DNA of 64,000 nucleotides from an uncultured Porphyromonadaceae bacterium (GCA_900547555.1 URHG01000009.1:10077-74076), one strand, 5' to 3'. Positions 44,050-53,736 are shown, counted from the first letter of the stretch. The notes: a model not told the origin generated them from the letters alone. Numbers and translations are program-made.

Positions 44050-45684
44050 ATGAAAAGAATATTCGTTACCGTATCTTTATTATTTGTCGTTACGACCATT
44101 TATGCATGTACCAGCCTTTTGGCCGGCCGTAAGGCGACAGTCGACGGTTCCACACTCATAACCTATGCGGCCGATTCGCATACCTTGTACGGCGCACTTT
44201 CGTTTACTCCGGCTGCCGATCACCCCAAAGGCAGTAAGATAGAAATAAGGGATTGCGATACGAATAAGCCGTTGGGAAAAATTCCGCAAGTCGAGCATAC
44301 CTATAAAGTGGTAGGATTTATGAACGAACACCAGCTTTCGATCACCGAGTCGACATTTGGCGGACGTCCCGAATTGGTCGATACGACGGGAATCATCGAT
44401 TACGGCAGTCTCATGCAGTTGGCCCTGCAACGGGCGAGAACAGCCCGGGAAGCCATAACCGTGATGACCGATTTGGTGAAGAAATACGGCTATTACAGCA
44501 GTGGTGAGAGTTTTTCGATTGCCGATCCCGAGGAAGTATGGATTCTTGAAATGATAGGGAAGGGCAGTGCATCGAAAGGTGCCGTGTGGGTGGCAGTGCG
44601 TATTCCCGACGATTGTATAGCTGCACATGCCAATCACTCCCGCATACATCGGTTTCCCCTCGATGATCCCGAAAATTGCCTCTATTCGCCTGATGTTATT
44701 TCATTTGCCCGCGAACAGAAATATTTCGACGGATTGAATCGTGATTTCAGTTTCTCGGCGGCCTATGCGCCTGCCGGTTTTGAAGAGTTGAGAGCTTGCG
44801 AAGCGCGTGTATGGAGTTTTTACAATCATTACGATAGTACGATGGTCTCATACTTGCCTTATATATACGGAGAATCGTCGACCCCGTTGCCATTGTATAT
44901 AAAACCCGACCGCAAACTTTCGGTACAGGATATGAAAGATGCCATGAGGGATCATTTCGAGGGTACGCCGTTCGATATGACCCAAGATGCGGGCGCAGGG
45001 CCGTTCAAGGTGCCTTATCGTTTCCGTCCCATGACTTTTGAGGTCGATAGTCAGGAGTATATCAATGAGCGGGCCATCGCTACTCAGCAGACAGGGTTCT
45101 CGCTTGTCGCCCAGCAACGGGAGTGGTTGCCGGCAGCTCTCGGCGGAGTGTTGTGGTTTGGAGTAGACGATGCCAATACATCGGTTTATGTACCTATATA
45201 TGTCGGGGCGCTTAGCGAAGTCCCTCTCTGTTTCAGAGAAGGCAACGGCTCTCTTTATAAAGTTTCGTGGACATCGGCTTTCTGGGTCTATAATTGGGTG
45301 GCAAACATGGCTTATGCCCGATATAATCAGATGATCGAAGATATACGTCCGTTGCAGCGGCAAATAGAGACTGCCTTCAATGAGCAACAGCCCAAACTCG
45401 AACAGAGTGTTTTGGAAATATTTTACGACCAACCCGAGAAAGCCCTTGCCGTTCTCGATAAGTACAGCCGCGAAGCGGCCGATTCGTCGACCGTACGCTG
45501 GCGGGAGTTGGGAGAATACCTGTTGGTGAAATATCTCGATGGAAATCGTAAACGGGAAAAAGATGGGCAATTCATGTATAATGCATACGGTATACCCGAA
45601 TATCCCGAGTTCCCCGGATATTCCGAAGAATTCTATCGTACCATCGTCGAAGATGCCGGCAATCGTCTCAAAGTTTCTTTTTGA
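44050..45684 (+). CDS. Secreted C69-family dipeptidase
   Basis: 544 residues. It belongs to the Ntn-hydrolase dipeptidase family (PepD/C69). The predicted signal peptide ends at residue 19, which exposes Cys20 (YA-CTSLLAGRKAT) as the N-terminal nucleophile; DGSTLITYAADSH follows as in the family. Other conserved parts are SITESTFGGR, WILEMIG and AAHANHSRIH. It probably cleaves dipeptides in the periplasm for peptide use. The Cys could also look like a lipobox residue, but ending at the catalytic Cys is the norm for exported C69 enzymes. Single gene with its own promoter box. Confidence 0.88.
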   Translation: MKRIFVTVSLLFVVTTIYACTSLLAGRKATVDGSTLITYAADSHTLYGALSFTPAADHPKGSKIEIRDCDTNKPLGKIPQVEHTYKVVGFMNEHQLSITESTFGGRPELVDTTGIIDYGSLMQLALQRARTAREAITVMTDLVKKYGYYSSGESFSIADPEEVWILEMIGKGSASKGAVWVAVRIPDDCIAAHANHSRIHRFPLDDPENCLYSPDVISFAREQKYFDGLNRDFSFSAAYAPAGFEELRACEARVWSFYNHYDSTMVSYLPYIYGESSTPLPLYIKPDRKLSVQDMKDAMRDHFEGTPFDMTQDAGAGPFKVPYRFRPMTFEVDSQEYINERAIATQQTGFSLVAQQREWLPAALGGVLWFGVDDANTSVYVPIYVGALSEVPLCFREGNGSLYKVSWTSAFWVYNWVANMAYARYNQMIEDIRPLQRQIETAFNEQQPKLEQSVLEIFYDQPEKALAVLDKYSREAADSSTVRWRELGEYLLVKYLDGNRKREKDGQFMYNAYGIPEYPEFPGYSEEFYRTIVEDAGNRLKVSF

Positions 45685-45733
45685 CGGTTGTGAAATTTCG
45701 CACGAATAATTGTGAATTTAGAAATATTATTCC

Positions 45734-45741
45734 TATATTTG
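45734..45741 (+). promoter_or_regulatory. -7 box (TATATTTG) for the phosphohexomutase
   Basis: Exact consensus, 38 bases before the ATG at 45780. Confidence 0.6.
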
Positions 45742-45779
45742 TCATATAGCCATTGATATGAATTAAATCGAATTATAAC

Positions 45780-47528
45780 ATGGAAAACGAAGTTCTACTC
45801 AAAGAAGTAACCGCAAAAGCCCAAGTTTGGTTGGGTGAAGGTTATGATGCAGAGACACGAGCCGAAGTGCGGCGTATGCTCGATAGCGAAGATAAAACCG
45901 ACCTTATAGAGGCTTTCTATAAAGATTTGGAATTCGGTACCGGAGGATTACGCGGTATCATGGGTGTCGGTTCCAACCGCATGAATATCTATACCGTTGG
46001 GGCTGCGACGCAAGGATTGGCCAATTATCTGAAAAAAGAATTTGCTTCACTGCCGCAGATAAAAGTGGTTATCGGGCATGACTGCCGGAACAACAGCCGT
46101 AAATTTGCCGAAATATCGGCCGATATTTTTTCGGCAAACGGCATAAAGGTGTACCTTTTCGAGTCTTTGCGACCTACACCCGAGATGTCGTACACCATTC
46201 GGGAACTGGGTTGTCAGAGCGGCATCATTCTTACCGCTTCGCATAATCCCAAAGAATATAACGGATATAAAGCATATTGGGACGATGGTGCGCAGATGAT
46301 TTCCCCGCACGATAAAAATACTATTTCCGAGGTTAATAAAATACGTTCGGTTTCCGATATCAATTTCAAAGGAAATCCGGCTTTGGTCGAGATTATCGGA
46401 AAAGAAATCGACGAAAAATATATTGCTCGTGTCAAAGCCTTATCGCTCAATCCCGAGGCTATCGCCCGTCAGCACGATTTGAAAATCGTTTATACCCCGA
46501 TACACGGTACGGGGGTAAGACTTATCCCCGAAGCTTTGGCTGCTTACGGATTTACCAATGTGATACATGTGCCCGAGCAAGATGTCATCAGCGGAGATTT
46601 CCCCACGGTAAAATCACCCAATCCCGAGGAACCGGCGGCTCTCGATTTGGCTATACGTAAAGCCAAAGAGGTCGATGCCGATATTGTATTGGCATCAGAT
46701 CCCGACGCCGACCGCATGGGTATCGCCATAAAGAACGACAAGGGCGAGTGGATTCTTGTGAACGGAAACCAGAATGCTCTGCTCTTTACGCATTACCTTA
46801 TTTCGCAGTATAAGGCGACCGGCCGCATTCGCGAAGGAGCATATATGGTAAAGACGATCGTAACCACCGAATTGATGAAAAAAATCGCCGATCGTAACGG
46901 AATAGAGTGCTTCGATGTGTACACCGGATTTAAATGGATTGCTGCCATAATGCGGGAGTTCGAGGGTAAACGCCAATATATCGGCGGAGGAGAAGAAAGT
47001 TACGGTTTCTTGGTAGAAGATTTCGTTCGAGATAAAGACGCTGTGTCGGCTTGTGCCATGATGGCCGAGATAGCTGCATGGGCGAAAGATAACGGTAAGA
47101 CGGTGTATGAGCTGTTGCAGGATATATATGTCGAATACGGATTTTCTAAGGAAAAAGGTATTTCGGTCGTGCGTAAAGGAAAGTCGGGTGCAGAAGAAAT
47201 CGAAGCCATGATGAAGAATTTCCGCGAACACCCCATTACCGAAATCGCTGGGTCGAAAGTTGTTTTGGCCAAAGATTACGCCACACTTGTTGCACATGAT
47301 TTTGTGGAAGGAGAGAAATATACGCTCGATATGCCGACCACCTCGAATGTGCTGCAATATTTTACCGAAGACGGTACGAAAGTTTCGATACGTCCGTCGG
47401 GAACCGAGCCCAAAATCAAGTTCTATATCGAAGTCAGCGGAGAGCTCAAATCGCGTGTCGATTATGATAATGCCGTGACAGCAGCCGAAGAAAAAATCAA
47501 AGCCGTTGCCGCTTCGCTTGGAGTATAA
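45780..47528 (+). CDS. Phospho-sugar mutase (phosphoglucomutase/phosphomannomutase)
   Basis: 582 residues, the long PgcA-like form. It moves phosphate between C1 and C6 of glucose (and often mannose) phosphates. The phosphoserine is Ser154 in TASHNP, the Mg2+ loop is DPDADRMG, the sugar-specificity loop is GGGEESYG, and the C-terminal phosphate-binding loop is RPSGTEPK. FGTGGLRGIMG near the N-terminus is typical of the long form. Cytoplasmic, central to glycan precursor and storage metabolism. Followed by an exceptionally long perfect terminator hairpin. Confidence 0.93.
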   Translation: MENEVLLKEVTAKAQVWLGEGYDAETRAEVRRMLDSEDKTDLIEAFYKDLEFGTGGLRGIMGVGSNRMNIYTVGAATQGLANYLKKEFASLPQIKVVIGHDCRNNSRKFAEISADIFSANGIKVYLFESLRPTPEMSYTIRELGCQSGIILTASHNPKEYNGYKAYWDDGAQMISPHDKNTISEVNKIRSVSDINFKGNPALVEIIGKEIDEKYIARVKALSLNPEAIARQHDLKIVYTPIHGTGVRLIPEALAAYGFTNVIHVPEQDVISGDFPTVKSPNPEEPAALDLAIRKAKEVDADIVLASDPDADRMGIAIKNDKGEWILVNGNQNALLFTHYLISQYKATGRIREGAYMVKTIVTTELMKKIADRNGIECFDVYTGFKWIAAIMREFEGKRQYIGGGEESYGFLVEDFVRDKDAVSACAMMAEIAAWAKDNGKTVYELLQDIYVEYGFSKEKGISVVRKGKSGAEEIEAMMKNFREHPITEIAGSKVVLAKDYATLVAHDFVEGEKYTLDMPTTSNVLQYFTEDGTKVSIRPSGTEPKIKFYIEVSGELKSRVDYDNAVTAAEEKIKAVAASLGV

Positions 47529-47554
47529 TACCTAATATACGAACTGATATATTG

Positions 47555-47596
47555 AAAAGCAGAGACGCCGTATCTCGATACGGCGTCTCTGCTTTT
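47555..47596 (+). terminator. Terminator of the phosphohexomutase gene
   Basis: A perfect 19-bp stem (starts AAAAGCAGAGACGCC) with a CTCG loop and a T-run built into the stem. Confidence 0.9.
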
Positions 47597-47624
47597 GCGT
47601 ACATAATTTAATGATTTTGTCTTC

Positions 47625-47960
47625 ATTGTCTTCCGAATGAGGCTGGTATCGTTTTGTGAGAAATATGAGAGGAATTATTTTTCAAGTTGGAAATTTTTCA
47701 AATCAATGCCATTCTGTCATAACTAATGTGTGAGATCTCGTGAGAGAATTCTTTGGGTTACGAGATTCTTCCCCGCTCCGGCCATCAGAATGACAATGTT
47801 GCCATTTTGAGAGAGGGTATAATCCCATCTAACGAGAGAGACGAGTATCTGGTCGAGGTGTTTCACGTGCATTCGCATGATAGTTCCATTTGTCATTCCG
47901 AATCAACATCGAACCTCTGCTATATAGAGAGGTATGAAAGAGAAAAACGGAAGTTAATCA
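47625..47960. repeat. Degenerate repeat cluster
   Basis: The gap 47529-48079 has no credible gene. It holds weathered pieces of the same repeat family: CTTCCGAATGAGG near 47630, a right end CGAGATTCTTCCCC ... CATCAGAATGACA (47761-47796), and a left end TGTCATTCCGAATCAAC at 47891-47907. Similarity to the clusters at 18.5 and 32.7 kb is limited to the ends. Confidence 0.5.
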
Positions 47961-48017
47961 AAGCTATCGCCGAGTGGAGGGGGATTCTAAGCTGTTGATT
48001 GTTGTTGGTGTTTCGAT

Positions 48018-48044
48018 AAAAAAACGGAGGAACACACTCCTCCG
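48018..48044 (-). terminator. Terminator of the lipoprotein/beta-barrel pair
   Basis: A 7-bp stem CGGAGGA / TCCTCCG with a 6-base loop; read on the minus strand it is followed by seven T. Confidence 0.82.
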
Positions 48045-48079
48045 GTCGAACTTAACTTAAATAAAATGCTATGGTCATA

Positions 48080-48832
48080 CTAAAACTCATAACCGATACT
48101 GAGACTGAAATTACGACTTTGTGGGTTATTATATGCATAAGTTTCGACTCCCCAGTCATATTGTATGCCTAAATAATATTGATAGTACTGTATCCCACCC
48201 CCTACACTCCAACCTGTTTCAAAACTAAAACCTCGAGAAGTATCGCTATCACGTAGTCCCGAACCTAGTGAGAAGAATGGGCCGGTGAATACAGAAAACG
48301 ATATACTGTCCCAATTATATCGGTAGGCTATATGTATAGGTAATTGACAATAGTGGAATGGAAGCGTTGTATCGTATTGGTCTTTTGTCCCTTTTAAAGA
48401 ATAGAAAATACCTGTTTGTATACTTACACCATTGAGGATTTTAAGATTTAAAGGTATGTCGGTGATAATTCCGATGTGAAAACCTGCTTTGCTTTTATTG
48501 TAAGGGTAATAGTTACTTTTAGATTTTAGAGAGGAGATATTTAATCCCGTTCTCACACTCCAAATGGGTCGTGTAGTTAGTTTGCGGAAACTTCTTTTTT
48601 TATCACTTTTTTCGTAAAGATACTCTGCTTTCGATAGTGTATCTATCGATGCGATATCAGATTTCATGAATAGAAAGTTGTTCTTATCGGTCTGTATATT
48701 TATTGTTTGTAAATCCGATACGATATATCCTTTTATGGAATATCCGTTTTTGAGGTGTATTTCTCCATGAAATTGTGCGGCAATATTTAGAGAATATAAT
48801 AAAATAGATAATATAATGAGACTTTGTTTCAT
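48080..48832 (-). CDS. Outer-membrane beta-barrel protein
   Basis: 250 residues. Signal peptide about 1-19 (ending IAAQ). A short N-terminal region (about 20-80, HLKNGYSIKGYIVSDLQTINIQ) looks like the small beta motif that often precedes such barrels. From about 90 the strands of a small barrel (OMP_b-brl-like) alternate, ending SLSIGYEF with the usual terminal Phe. The DNA is clearly richer in A+T than its neighbours. It follows the lipoprotein gene by 10 bases, so both are likely one operon. Function unknown. Confidence 0.72.
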   Translation of the reverse strand: MKQSLIILSILLYSLNIAAQFHGEIHLKNGYSIKGYIVSDLQTINIQTDKNNFLFMKSDIASIDTLSKAEYLYEKSDKKRSFRKLTTRPIWSVRTGLNISSLKSKSNYYPYNKSKAGFHIGIITDIPLNLKILNGVSIQTGIFYSLKGTKDQYDTTLPFHYCQLPIHIAYRYNWDSISFSVFTGPFFSLGSGLRDSDTSRGFSFETGWSVGGGIQYYQYYLGIQYDWGVETYAYNNPQSRNFSLSIGYEF

Positions 48833-48842
48833 TATACGATGA

Positions 48843-49226
48843 TTATTTAGTAAATTCTATGATTGTTCCATGTGCTGTTACTGTACATTTTACATAGAAG
48901 GGAGTAATCATTTTTATACTTTGTTCCACAGAAATATTTGTGATCGCTTTGGAGCCGGTCATCAAATCAGGATTATTACGCCTAGCTTCTCGCATCATTT
49001 TATCGATTGCGTTATCTTTCAGAGCTTTCGGTCGTATGCCACCAAATCCTAATATGTATGTCTGTGATACTTCTCCCGATACGGTTCCTATGTATTTGAA
49101 ATTAGCTTCACTTAAAACAACACTTGTTTGGTTTTGATTCTGGTTACTTGTCAGATTTCCGTAAAGGCCGCAACTTGTTAGTCCTAATAATAGAGTAAAC
49201 GAGATGTATTTGGTTATATATTTCAT
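48843..49226 (-). CDS. Small lipoprotein, DUF6567-like (tentative)
   Basis: 127 residues. Signal peptide with lipobox LTSC, then a conserved-looking core: VVLSEANFKYIGTVSGE, QTYILGFGGI, KALKDNAIDKMM, GSKAITNISVE, and an end TAHGTIIEFTK. This resembles a small lipoprotein family of gut Bacteroidales that I believe is DUF6567; the name is not certain. The ATG at 49224-49226 is used because an earlier in-frame ATG (49250) falls inside the promoter box. AT-rich like its partner beta-barrel gene. Confidence 0.62.
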   Translation of the reverse strand: MKYITKYISFTLLLGLTSCGLYGNLTSNQNQNQTSVVLSEANFKYIGTVSGEVSQTYILGFGGIRPKALKDNAIDKMMREARRNNPDLMTGSKAITNISVEQSIKMITPFYVKCTVTAHGTIIEFTK

Positions 49227-49247
49227 ATTAGATAAATTTATTTTATG

Positions 49248-49255
49248 CAAAGATA
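49248..49255 (-). promoter_or_regulatory. -7 box (TATCTTTG) for the lipoprotein/beta-barrel pair
   Basis: Exact consensus on the minus strand, 21 bases before the chosen ATG; it excludes the longer start. Confidence 0.65.
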
Positions 49256-49320
49256 TAATTAATATAAAGCGAGTAAAAATAAATATGGATTCTTTTTTGT
49301 ATAATTAACAATTTGGACAA

Positions 49321-49354
49321 CAAAAAAGTCACCCGTTAATATTAGCGGGTGACT
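49321..49354 (-). terminator. Terminator of the pyruvate phosphate dikinase gene
   Basis: Stem AGTCACCCG / CGGGTGACT (9 bp, extendable by A-T and G-U pairs); on the minus strand six T follow. Confidence 0.85.
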
Positions 49355-49385
49355 ATAAACTAATATAGAATTGTCGAAGATTCTC

Positions 49386-52097
49386 CTACTCAATGGCAGC
49401 TTGCGCCGCAGCTACGCGGGCAATAGGTACACGGTATGGACTGCAACTTACGTAGTTCATGCCGAGGGAAGCGCAGAATTTTACCGATGACGGTTCACCG
49501 CCGTGTTCACCGCAGATACCGATTTTCAGTCCCGGTTTGGTGGAACGGCCTTTTTCTACGCCCATACGTACGAGCTGCCCCACGCCTTTTTGGTCGAGTA
49601 CTTCGAACGGGTCGGTTTTGAGAATGCCTTTTTCCTTATATATTTTGAGGAATTTCCCGGCATCGTCGCGCGAGTAACCGAATGTCATTTGTGTAAGGTC
49701 GTTAGTACCGAAAGAGAAGAAGTCTGCCACTTCGGCGATTTGGTCGGCCGTTACGGCGGCACGAGGAACTTCTATCATGGTACCTACCTTGTAAGCGATA
49801 CTGTCTCCTCGTTCGGCAAATACTTGGGCGGCCGTACGATGGATTACTTCGGCCTGTAATTTCAATTCTTCGACTACTCCCACGAGAGGAACCATGATTT
49901 CGGGGAATACTTTTATGCCGTGCGATTTTACGTTGAGGGCGGCCTCGATGATAGCCCGAGCCTGCATTTCGGTAATCTCGGGATAGGTGCACCCCAGACG
50001 GCAACCCCGGTGTCCCAGCATGGGATTGAATTCGGCCAGCGAGTCGCAAGCGAGTTTTACCTCTTCTATGGTGAGTCCCATCTCTTCGGCCAGTTCTTTC
50101 TGAGTGGCTAATTGGTGGGGTACGAATTCATGCAATGGGGGATCGAGCAGACGTATCGTTACGCCGAAACCGTCCATTGCTTCGAAAATTCCCTCAAAGT
50201 CGCTGCGTTGCATTGGCAGGAGTTTGTCGAGAGCGTGGCGGCGGCCGTCTTCATCTTTGGCTAGAATCATTTCACGCATGGCTTTGATGCGTGTACCTTC
50301 GAAGAACATGTGTTCGGTACGGCACAAGCCGATGCCTTTGGCTCCGAATTTACGGGCAACAGAGGCATCTTTGGGAGCATCGGCATTGGTACGTACATCG
50401 ACTTTGGTATATTTTTCGGCCAAATTCATAATGGCGGCGAAGTCTCCGCTCATGTCTGCTTCTACGGTCGGGACTTGTCCGTCATATACTTCACCGGTTG
50501 AACCGTTCAATGAAATCCAATCACCTTCTTTATAAGTTTTACCCGACATTTCGAGTGTGCGGGCTTTGTAATCGACTTTTATTTCACCGGCACCTGATAC
50601 GCAGCATTTACCCATTCCGCGTGCTACGACGGCAGCGTGCGAAGTCATACCGCCGCGTGCGGTGAGAATACCTTGTGCCACGCTCATTCCTCGTAAATCT
50701 TCGGGCGAAGTTTCGATGCGTACCATGACCACTTTTTTGCGTTTTTCGGCCCACGCTTCTGCATCGTCGGCAAAAAATACGATTTGTCCGGCTGCCGCTC
50801 CCGGTGAGGCAGGGAGGCCTTTGGCCATGACTTGGGCACGTTTTACAGCATCTTTATCGAAAACGGGGTGTAACAGTTCATCGAGTTTTTGCGGCTCCAT
50901 GCGTTTGAGAGCTGTTTTCTCGTCGATAATTCCGGCACGTAACATATCCATTGCTATTTTTACCATAGCGGCACCGGTACGTTTCCCGTTACGTGTTTGC
51001 AAAAGCCATAATTTACCGTCTTGTATCGTAAATTCAAGGTCTTGCATATCCTTGAAATAATCTTCGAGCTTTTGTTGGGTGGCGATGAGATCTTTGGCAC
51101 ACTCGGGCATGGCCTCTTCGAGCGAGGGGTATTGCGAGGCGCGTACATCTTCGCCGATGCCTTGCAACTTGGCCCAACGGCGTGAACCTTCAAGGGTTAT
51201 CTGTTGGGGGGTACGCACTCCGGCCACCACGTCTTCACCTTGCGCATTGATGAGATATTCGCCGTTGAAAATGTCTTCTCCCGTTGCAGCGTCGCGGGTA
51301 AATGCTACACCGGTTGCCGAGGTGTTACCCATGTTGCCGAATACCATAGCTTGCACGTTTACCGCCGTACCCCATTCTTCGGGAATCTGGTTCATGCGAC
51401 GGTACAGTATGGCGCGTTCGTTCATCCAGCTGTCGAACACGGCACATATCGCACCCCACAGTTGTTCCCAGGGAGAAGAGGGGAAGTCTTTTCCTGTGCG
51501 AGTTTTTACGGCCGCTTTGAAACGTACGACCAATTCTTTCAGGTCATCGACAGAGAGTTCTGTATCATTTTTGATATTCTTGGCACTTTTTACCTCCTCC
51601 ATGACTTCTTCGAAGGGGTCGATATCGTCTTTATTTTGAGGTTTCATGCCTAAAACGACATCTCCGTACATCTGTACGAAACGCCGGTAGGAATCCCATG
51701 CAAAACGGGGATTGCCCGATTTCCGGGCGATTCCCTCTACGGCATCGTCGTTCATACCCAAATTGAGAACGGTGTCCATCATACCCGGCATTGAGACGCG
51801 TGCTCCCGAGCGAACGGAGACTAACAGCGGATTTTCGGCGTCGCCGAATTTCGTGCCCATAAGTTTTTCTACGTGTGCGATTGCTTTTTCCACATCATCT
51901 TTCAGCATTTTTACGACGGCTTCTTTGCCGTTTTTATTATATGCAGTGCAAATTTCGGTAGTGATGGTAAATCCGGGAGGGACAGGAACACCGATATGGT
52001 TCATTTCTGCGAGGTTGGCACCTTTCCCGCCCAAAAGGTTTTTCATGTCGGCACGACCTTCTGCCTGGCCGTTACCGAAAGTATAGACTTGTTTCAT
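49386..52097 (-). CDS. ppdK: Pyruvate, phosphate dikinase
   Basis: 903 residues, the normal length. It interconverts pyruvate, ATP and phosphate with phosphoenolpyruvate, AMP and pyrophosphate, a key step in anaerobic glycolysis/gluconeogenesis. Visible parts: the ATP-grasp start GGKGANLAEMN and SVRSGARVSMPGMMDT, the phosphohistidine loop GGMTSHAAVVARGMGK (His487), and the TIM-barrel PEP domain with GIGLCRTEHMFF, GHRGCRLG and a GICGEHGGEP end carrying the catalytic-site region. Single-gene unit with a -7 box upstream and a terminator. Confidence 0.97.
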   Translation of the reverse strand: MKQVYTFGNGQAEGRADMKNLLGGKGANLAEMNHIGVPVPPGFTITTEICTAYNKNGKEAVVKMLKDDVEKAIAHVEKLMGTKFGDAENPLLVSVRSGARVSMPGMMDTVLNLGMNDDAVEGIARKSGNPRFAWDSYRRFVQMYGDVVLGMKPQNKDDIDPFEEVMEEVKSAKNIKNDTELSVDDLKELVVRFKAAVKTRTGKDFPSSPWEQLWGAICAVFDSWMNERAILYRRMNQIPEEWGTAVNVQAMVFGNMGNTSATGVAFTRDAATGEDIFNGEYLINAQGEDVVAGVRTPQQITLEGSRRWAKLQGIGEDVRASQYPSLEEAMPECAKDLIATQQKLEDYFKDMQDLEFTIQDGKLWLLQTRNGKRTGAAMVKIAMDMLRAGIIDEKTALKRMEPQKLDELLHPVFDKDAVKRAQVMAKGLPASPGAAAGQIVFFADDAEAWAEKRKKVVMVRIETSPEDLRGMSVAQGILTARGGMTSHAAVVARGMGKCCVSGAGEIKVDYKARTLEMSGKTYKEGDWISLNGSTGEVYDGQVPTVEADMSGDFAAIMNLAEKYTKVDVRTNADAPKDASVARKFGAKGIGLCRTEHMFFEGTRIKAMREMILAKDEDGRRHALDKLLPMQRSDFEGIFEAMDGFGVTIRLLDPPLHEFVPHQLATQKELAEEMGLTIEEVKLACDSLAEFNPMLGHRGCRLGCTYPEITEMQARAIIEAALNVKSHGIKVFPEIMVPLVGVVEELKLQAEVIHRTAAQVFAERGDSIAYKVGTMIEVPRAAVTADQIAEVADFFSFGTNDLTQMTFGYSRDDAGKFLKIYKEKGILKTDPFEVLDQKGVGQLVRMGVEKGRSTKPGLKIGICGEHGGEPSSVKFCASLGMNYVSCSPYRVPIARVAAAQAAIE

Positions 52098-52178
52098 ATA
52101 AAAATAAGGTTAGTATAAAATTTTCTTTTCAGTATAAAATACAAAATGACTGATAAAATGTTTTTCATTTGGTGTGGA

Positions 52179-52186
52179 CAAAAATA
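52179..52186 (-). promoter_or_regulatory. -7 box (TATTTTTG) for ppdK
   Basis: Matches TAnnTTTG on the minus strand, about 82 bases before the start codon. Confidence 0.55.
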
Positions 52187-52280
52187 TAAGGAATATCGAT
52201 ATATGCAAAAGATTGTATATCATATTTAATACCCGTGTCATTTTTTTTCGATAGAATAGGGGAATTAAAAGAATTATCAT

Positions 52281-52288
52281 TACCTTTG
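52281..52288 (+). promoter_or_regulatory. -7 box (TACCTTTG) for rlmD
   Basis: Exact TAnnTTTG; transcription would start near 52295, which leaves the TTG at 52322 as the first usable in-frame start. Confidence 0.6.
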
Positions 52289-52321
52289 AACGAATTTGTT
52301 TTTATTCAAAATCTGTTTGTT

Positions 52322-53731
52322 TTGGCTCGAAAAAAGAAAGAACTCCCTGTTTTCGAACAGGTCGAGATAACCGATATTGCAGCCGAGGGGAAAGCTGTGG
52401 CCCGGGTAAATGATTTGGTGGTTTTTATACCTTATGGTGCACCGGGCGATATTGTCGATTTGCAAATATACCGTAAGAAACATAAGTATGCCGAGGGGCG
52501 GGTGATAAAGACTCATGTCAGTTCTCCGATTCGGGTTGTTCCGTTTTGCGAACATTTCGGCGTGTGCGGAGGGTGCAAATGGCAACATATTCCTTATGAA
52601 TACCAACTCAAATATAAGCAGAAACAGGTATTCGATAATCTGACCCGTATCGGAAAAATTCCTTTGCCTGAGTTCGATCCGATCAAAGGGTCGGTACATA
52701 CCGAGTTTTATCGGAACAAGTTGGAGTTTACTTTTTCGAATAAATCATGGCTTACTACCGAACAACTGGCATCGGCCGATGAATATACCGATAGAAATGC
52801 ATTAGGATTTCATATTCCCGGTATGTTCGATAAAGTTCTTGATATAAAAAAATGTTGGTTACAAGACGATATATCCAATCGCATACGATTGGCCGTCAAG
52901 CGATTTGCTCTCGACAACAACTATCCGTTTTTTGATTTGCGCGAGCAGACGGGACTCATGCGCAATATCATCGTTCGTACGGCTTCGACAGGAGAAATTA
53001 TGCTTATCGTCGTTTTTTTCGAAGACGATACCGAACGGATACAGGCCATGATGGACTTTATTGCCGGAGAATTTCCGCAGATCACTTCGCTGTTGTATAT
53101 TGTCAATACCAAGGCCAACGATACGATTACCGATCAAGAGGTACATGTCTTCCGGGGACGTGATTATATTTTCGAAGAGATGGACGGATTGCGTTTCAAG
53201 ATAGGGCCGAAATCGTTCTATCAGACCAATTCGGTCCAAGCCTATGAGTTGTATAAAGTGGCGGCCGACTTTGCAGCTCTTACCGGCGACGAGTTGGTTT
53301 ATGACCTTTATACGGGAACCGGGACGATTGCCAATTTCGTAGCCCGTCGTGTACGTAAAGTTATCGGTATCGAGTATGTGCCCGAGGCGATAGAAGATGC
53401 AAAGGCCAATGCCGCATTCAATGGGTTGGATAATACCCTTTTCTATGCCGGAGATATGAAAGATTTGCTGACTCCTGCCTTCATCGAAGGGCACGGTCGG
53501 CCCGATGTAATCATTACCGATCCTCCTCGTGCCGGCATGCACGATGATGTCATCAAGACCTTGCTTTTTGCTGCACCCCGACGTATTGTGTATGTGAGTT
53601 GCAATCCGGCTACCCAAGCGAGAGATTTGTCTCTGCTCGATATCGATTATCGGGTGGCCCGCGTGCAGCCGGTAGATATGTTTCCGCATACGCATCATGT
53701 CGAGAACGTTGTGTTGTTGGAGAAGAAATAA
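52322..53731 (+). CDS. rlmD: 23S rRNA (uracil-5-)-methyltransferase, RlmD type
   Basis: 469 residues from a TTG start. It methylates a uridine of 23S rRNA with SAM. An N-terminal TRAM domain (about 8-65, ITDIAAEGKAVARVND) precedes an Fe-S cluster motif CEHFGVCGGC, with a fourth Cys in KKCWLQ. SAM motif YDLYTGTGTIANF, DPPRAGM and the catalytic Cys427 in SCNP follow. Homologues in Bacteroidales begin MARKKK; here that sequence starts exactly at the TTG, and no ATG lies between the promoter box and it. The longer open frame from 52235 starts before the promoter box and is rejected. Confidence 0.9.
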   Translation: MARKKKELPVFEQVEITDIAAEGKAVARVNDLVVFIPYGAPGDIVDLQIYRKKHKYAEGRVIKTHVSSPIRVVPFCEHFGVCGGCKWQHIPYEYQLKYKQKQVFDNLTRIGKIPLPEFDPIKGSVHTEFYRNKLEFTFSNKSWLTTEQLASADEYTDRNALGFHIPGMFDKVLDIKKCWLQDDISNRIRLAVKRFALDNNYPFFDLREQTGLMRNIIVRTASTGEIMLIVVFFEDDTERIQAMMDFIAGEFPQITSLLYIVNTKANDTITDQEVHVFRGRDYIFEEMDGLRFKIGPKSFYQTNSVQAYELYKVAADFAALTGDELVYDLYTGTGTIANFVARRVRKVIGIEYVPEAIEDAKANAAFNGLDNTLFYAGDMKDLLTPAFIEGHGRPDVIITDPPRAGMHDDVIKTLLFAAPRRIVYVSCNPATQARDLSLLDIDYRVARVQPVDMFPHTHHVENVVLLEKK

Positions 53732-53736
53732 AAGTA

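Noticed and set aside
47753..47998. 81-codon open frame after the phosphohexomutase
   Set aside because: It lies in degenerate repeats, and has no promoter and no similarity to a protein family.
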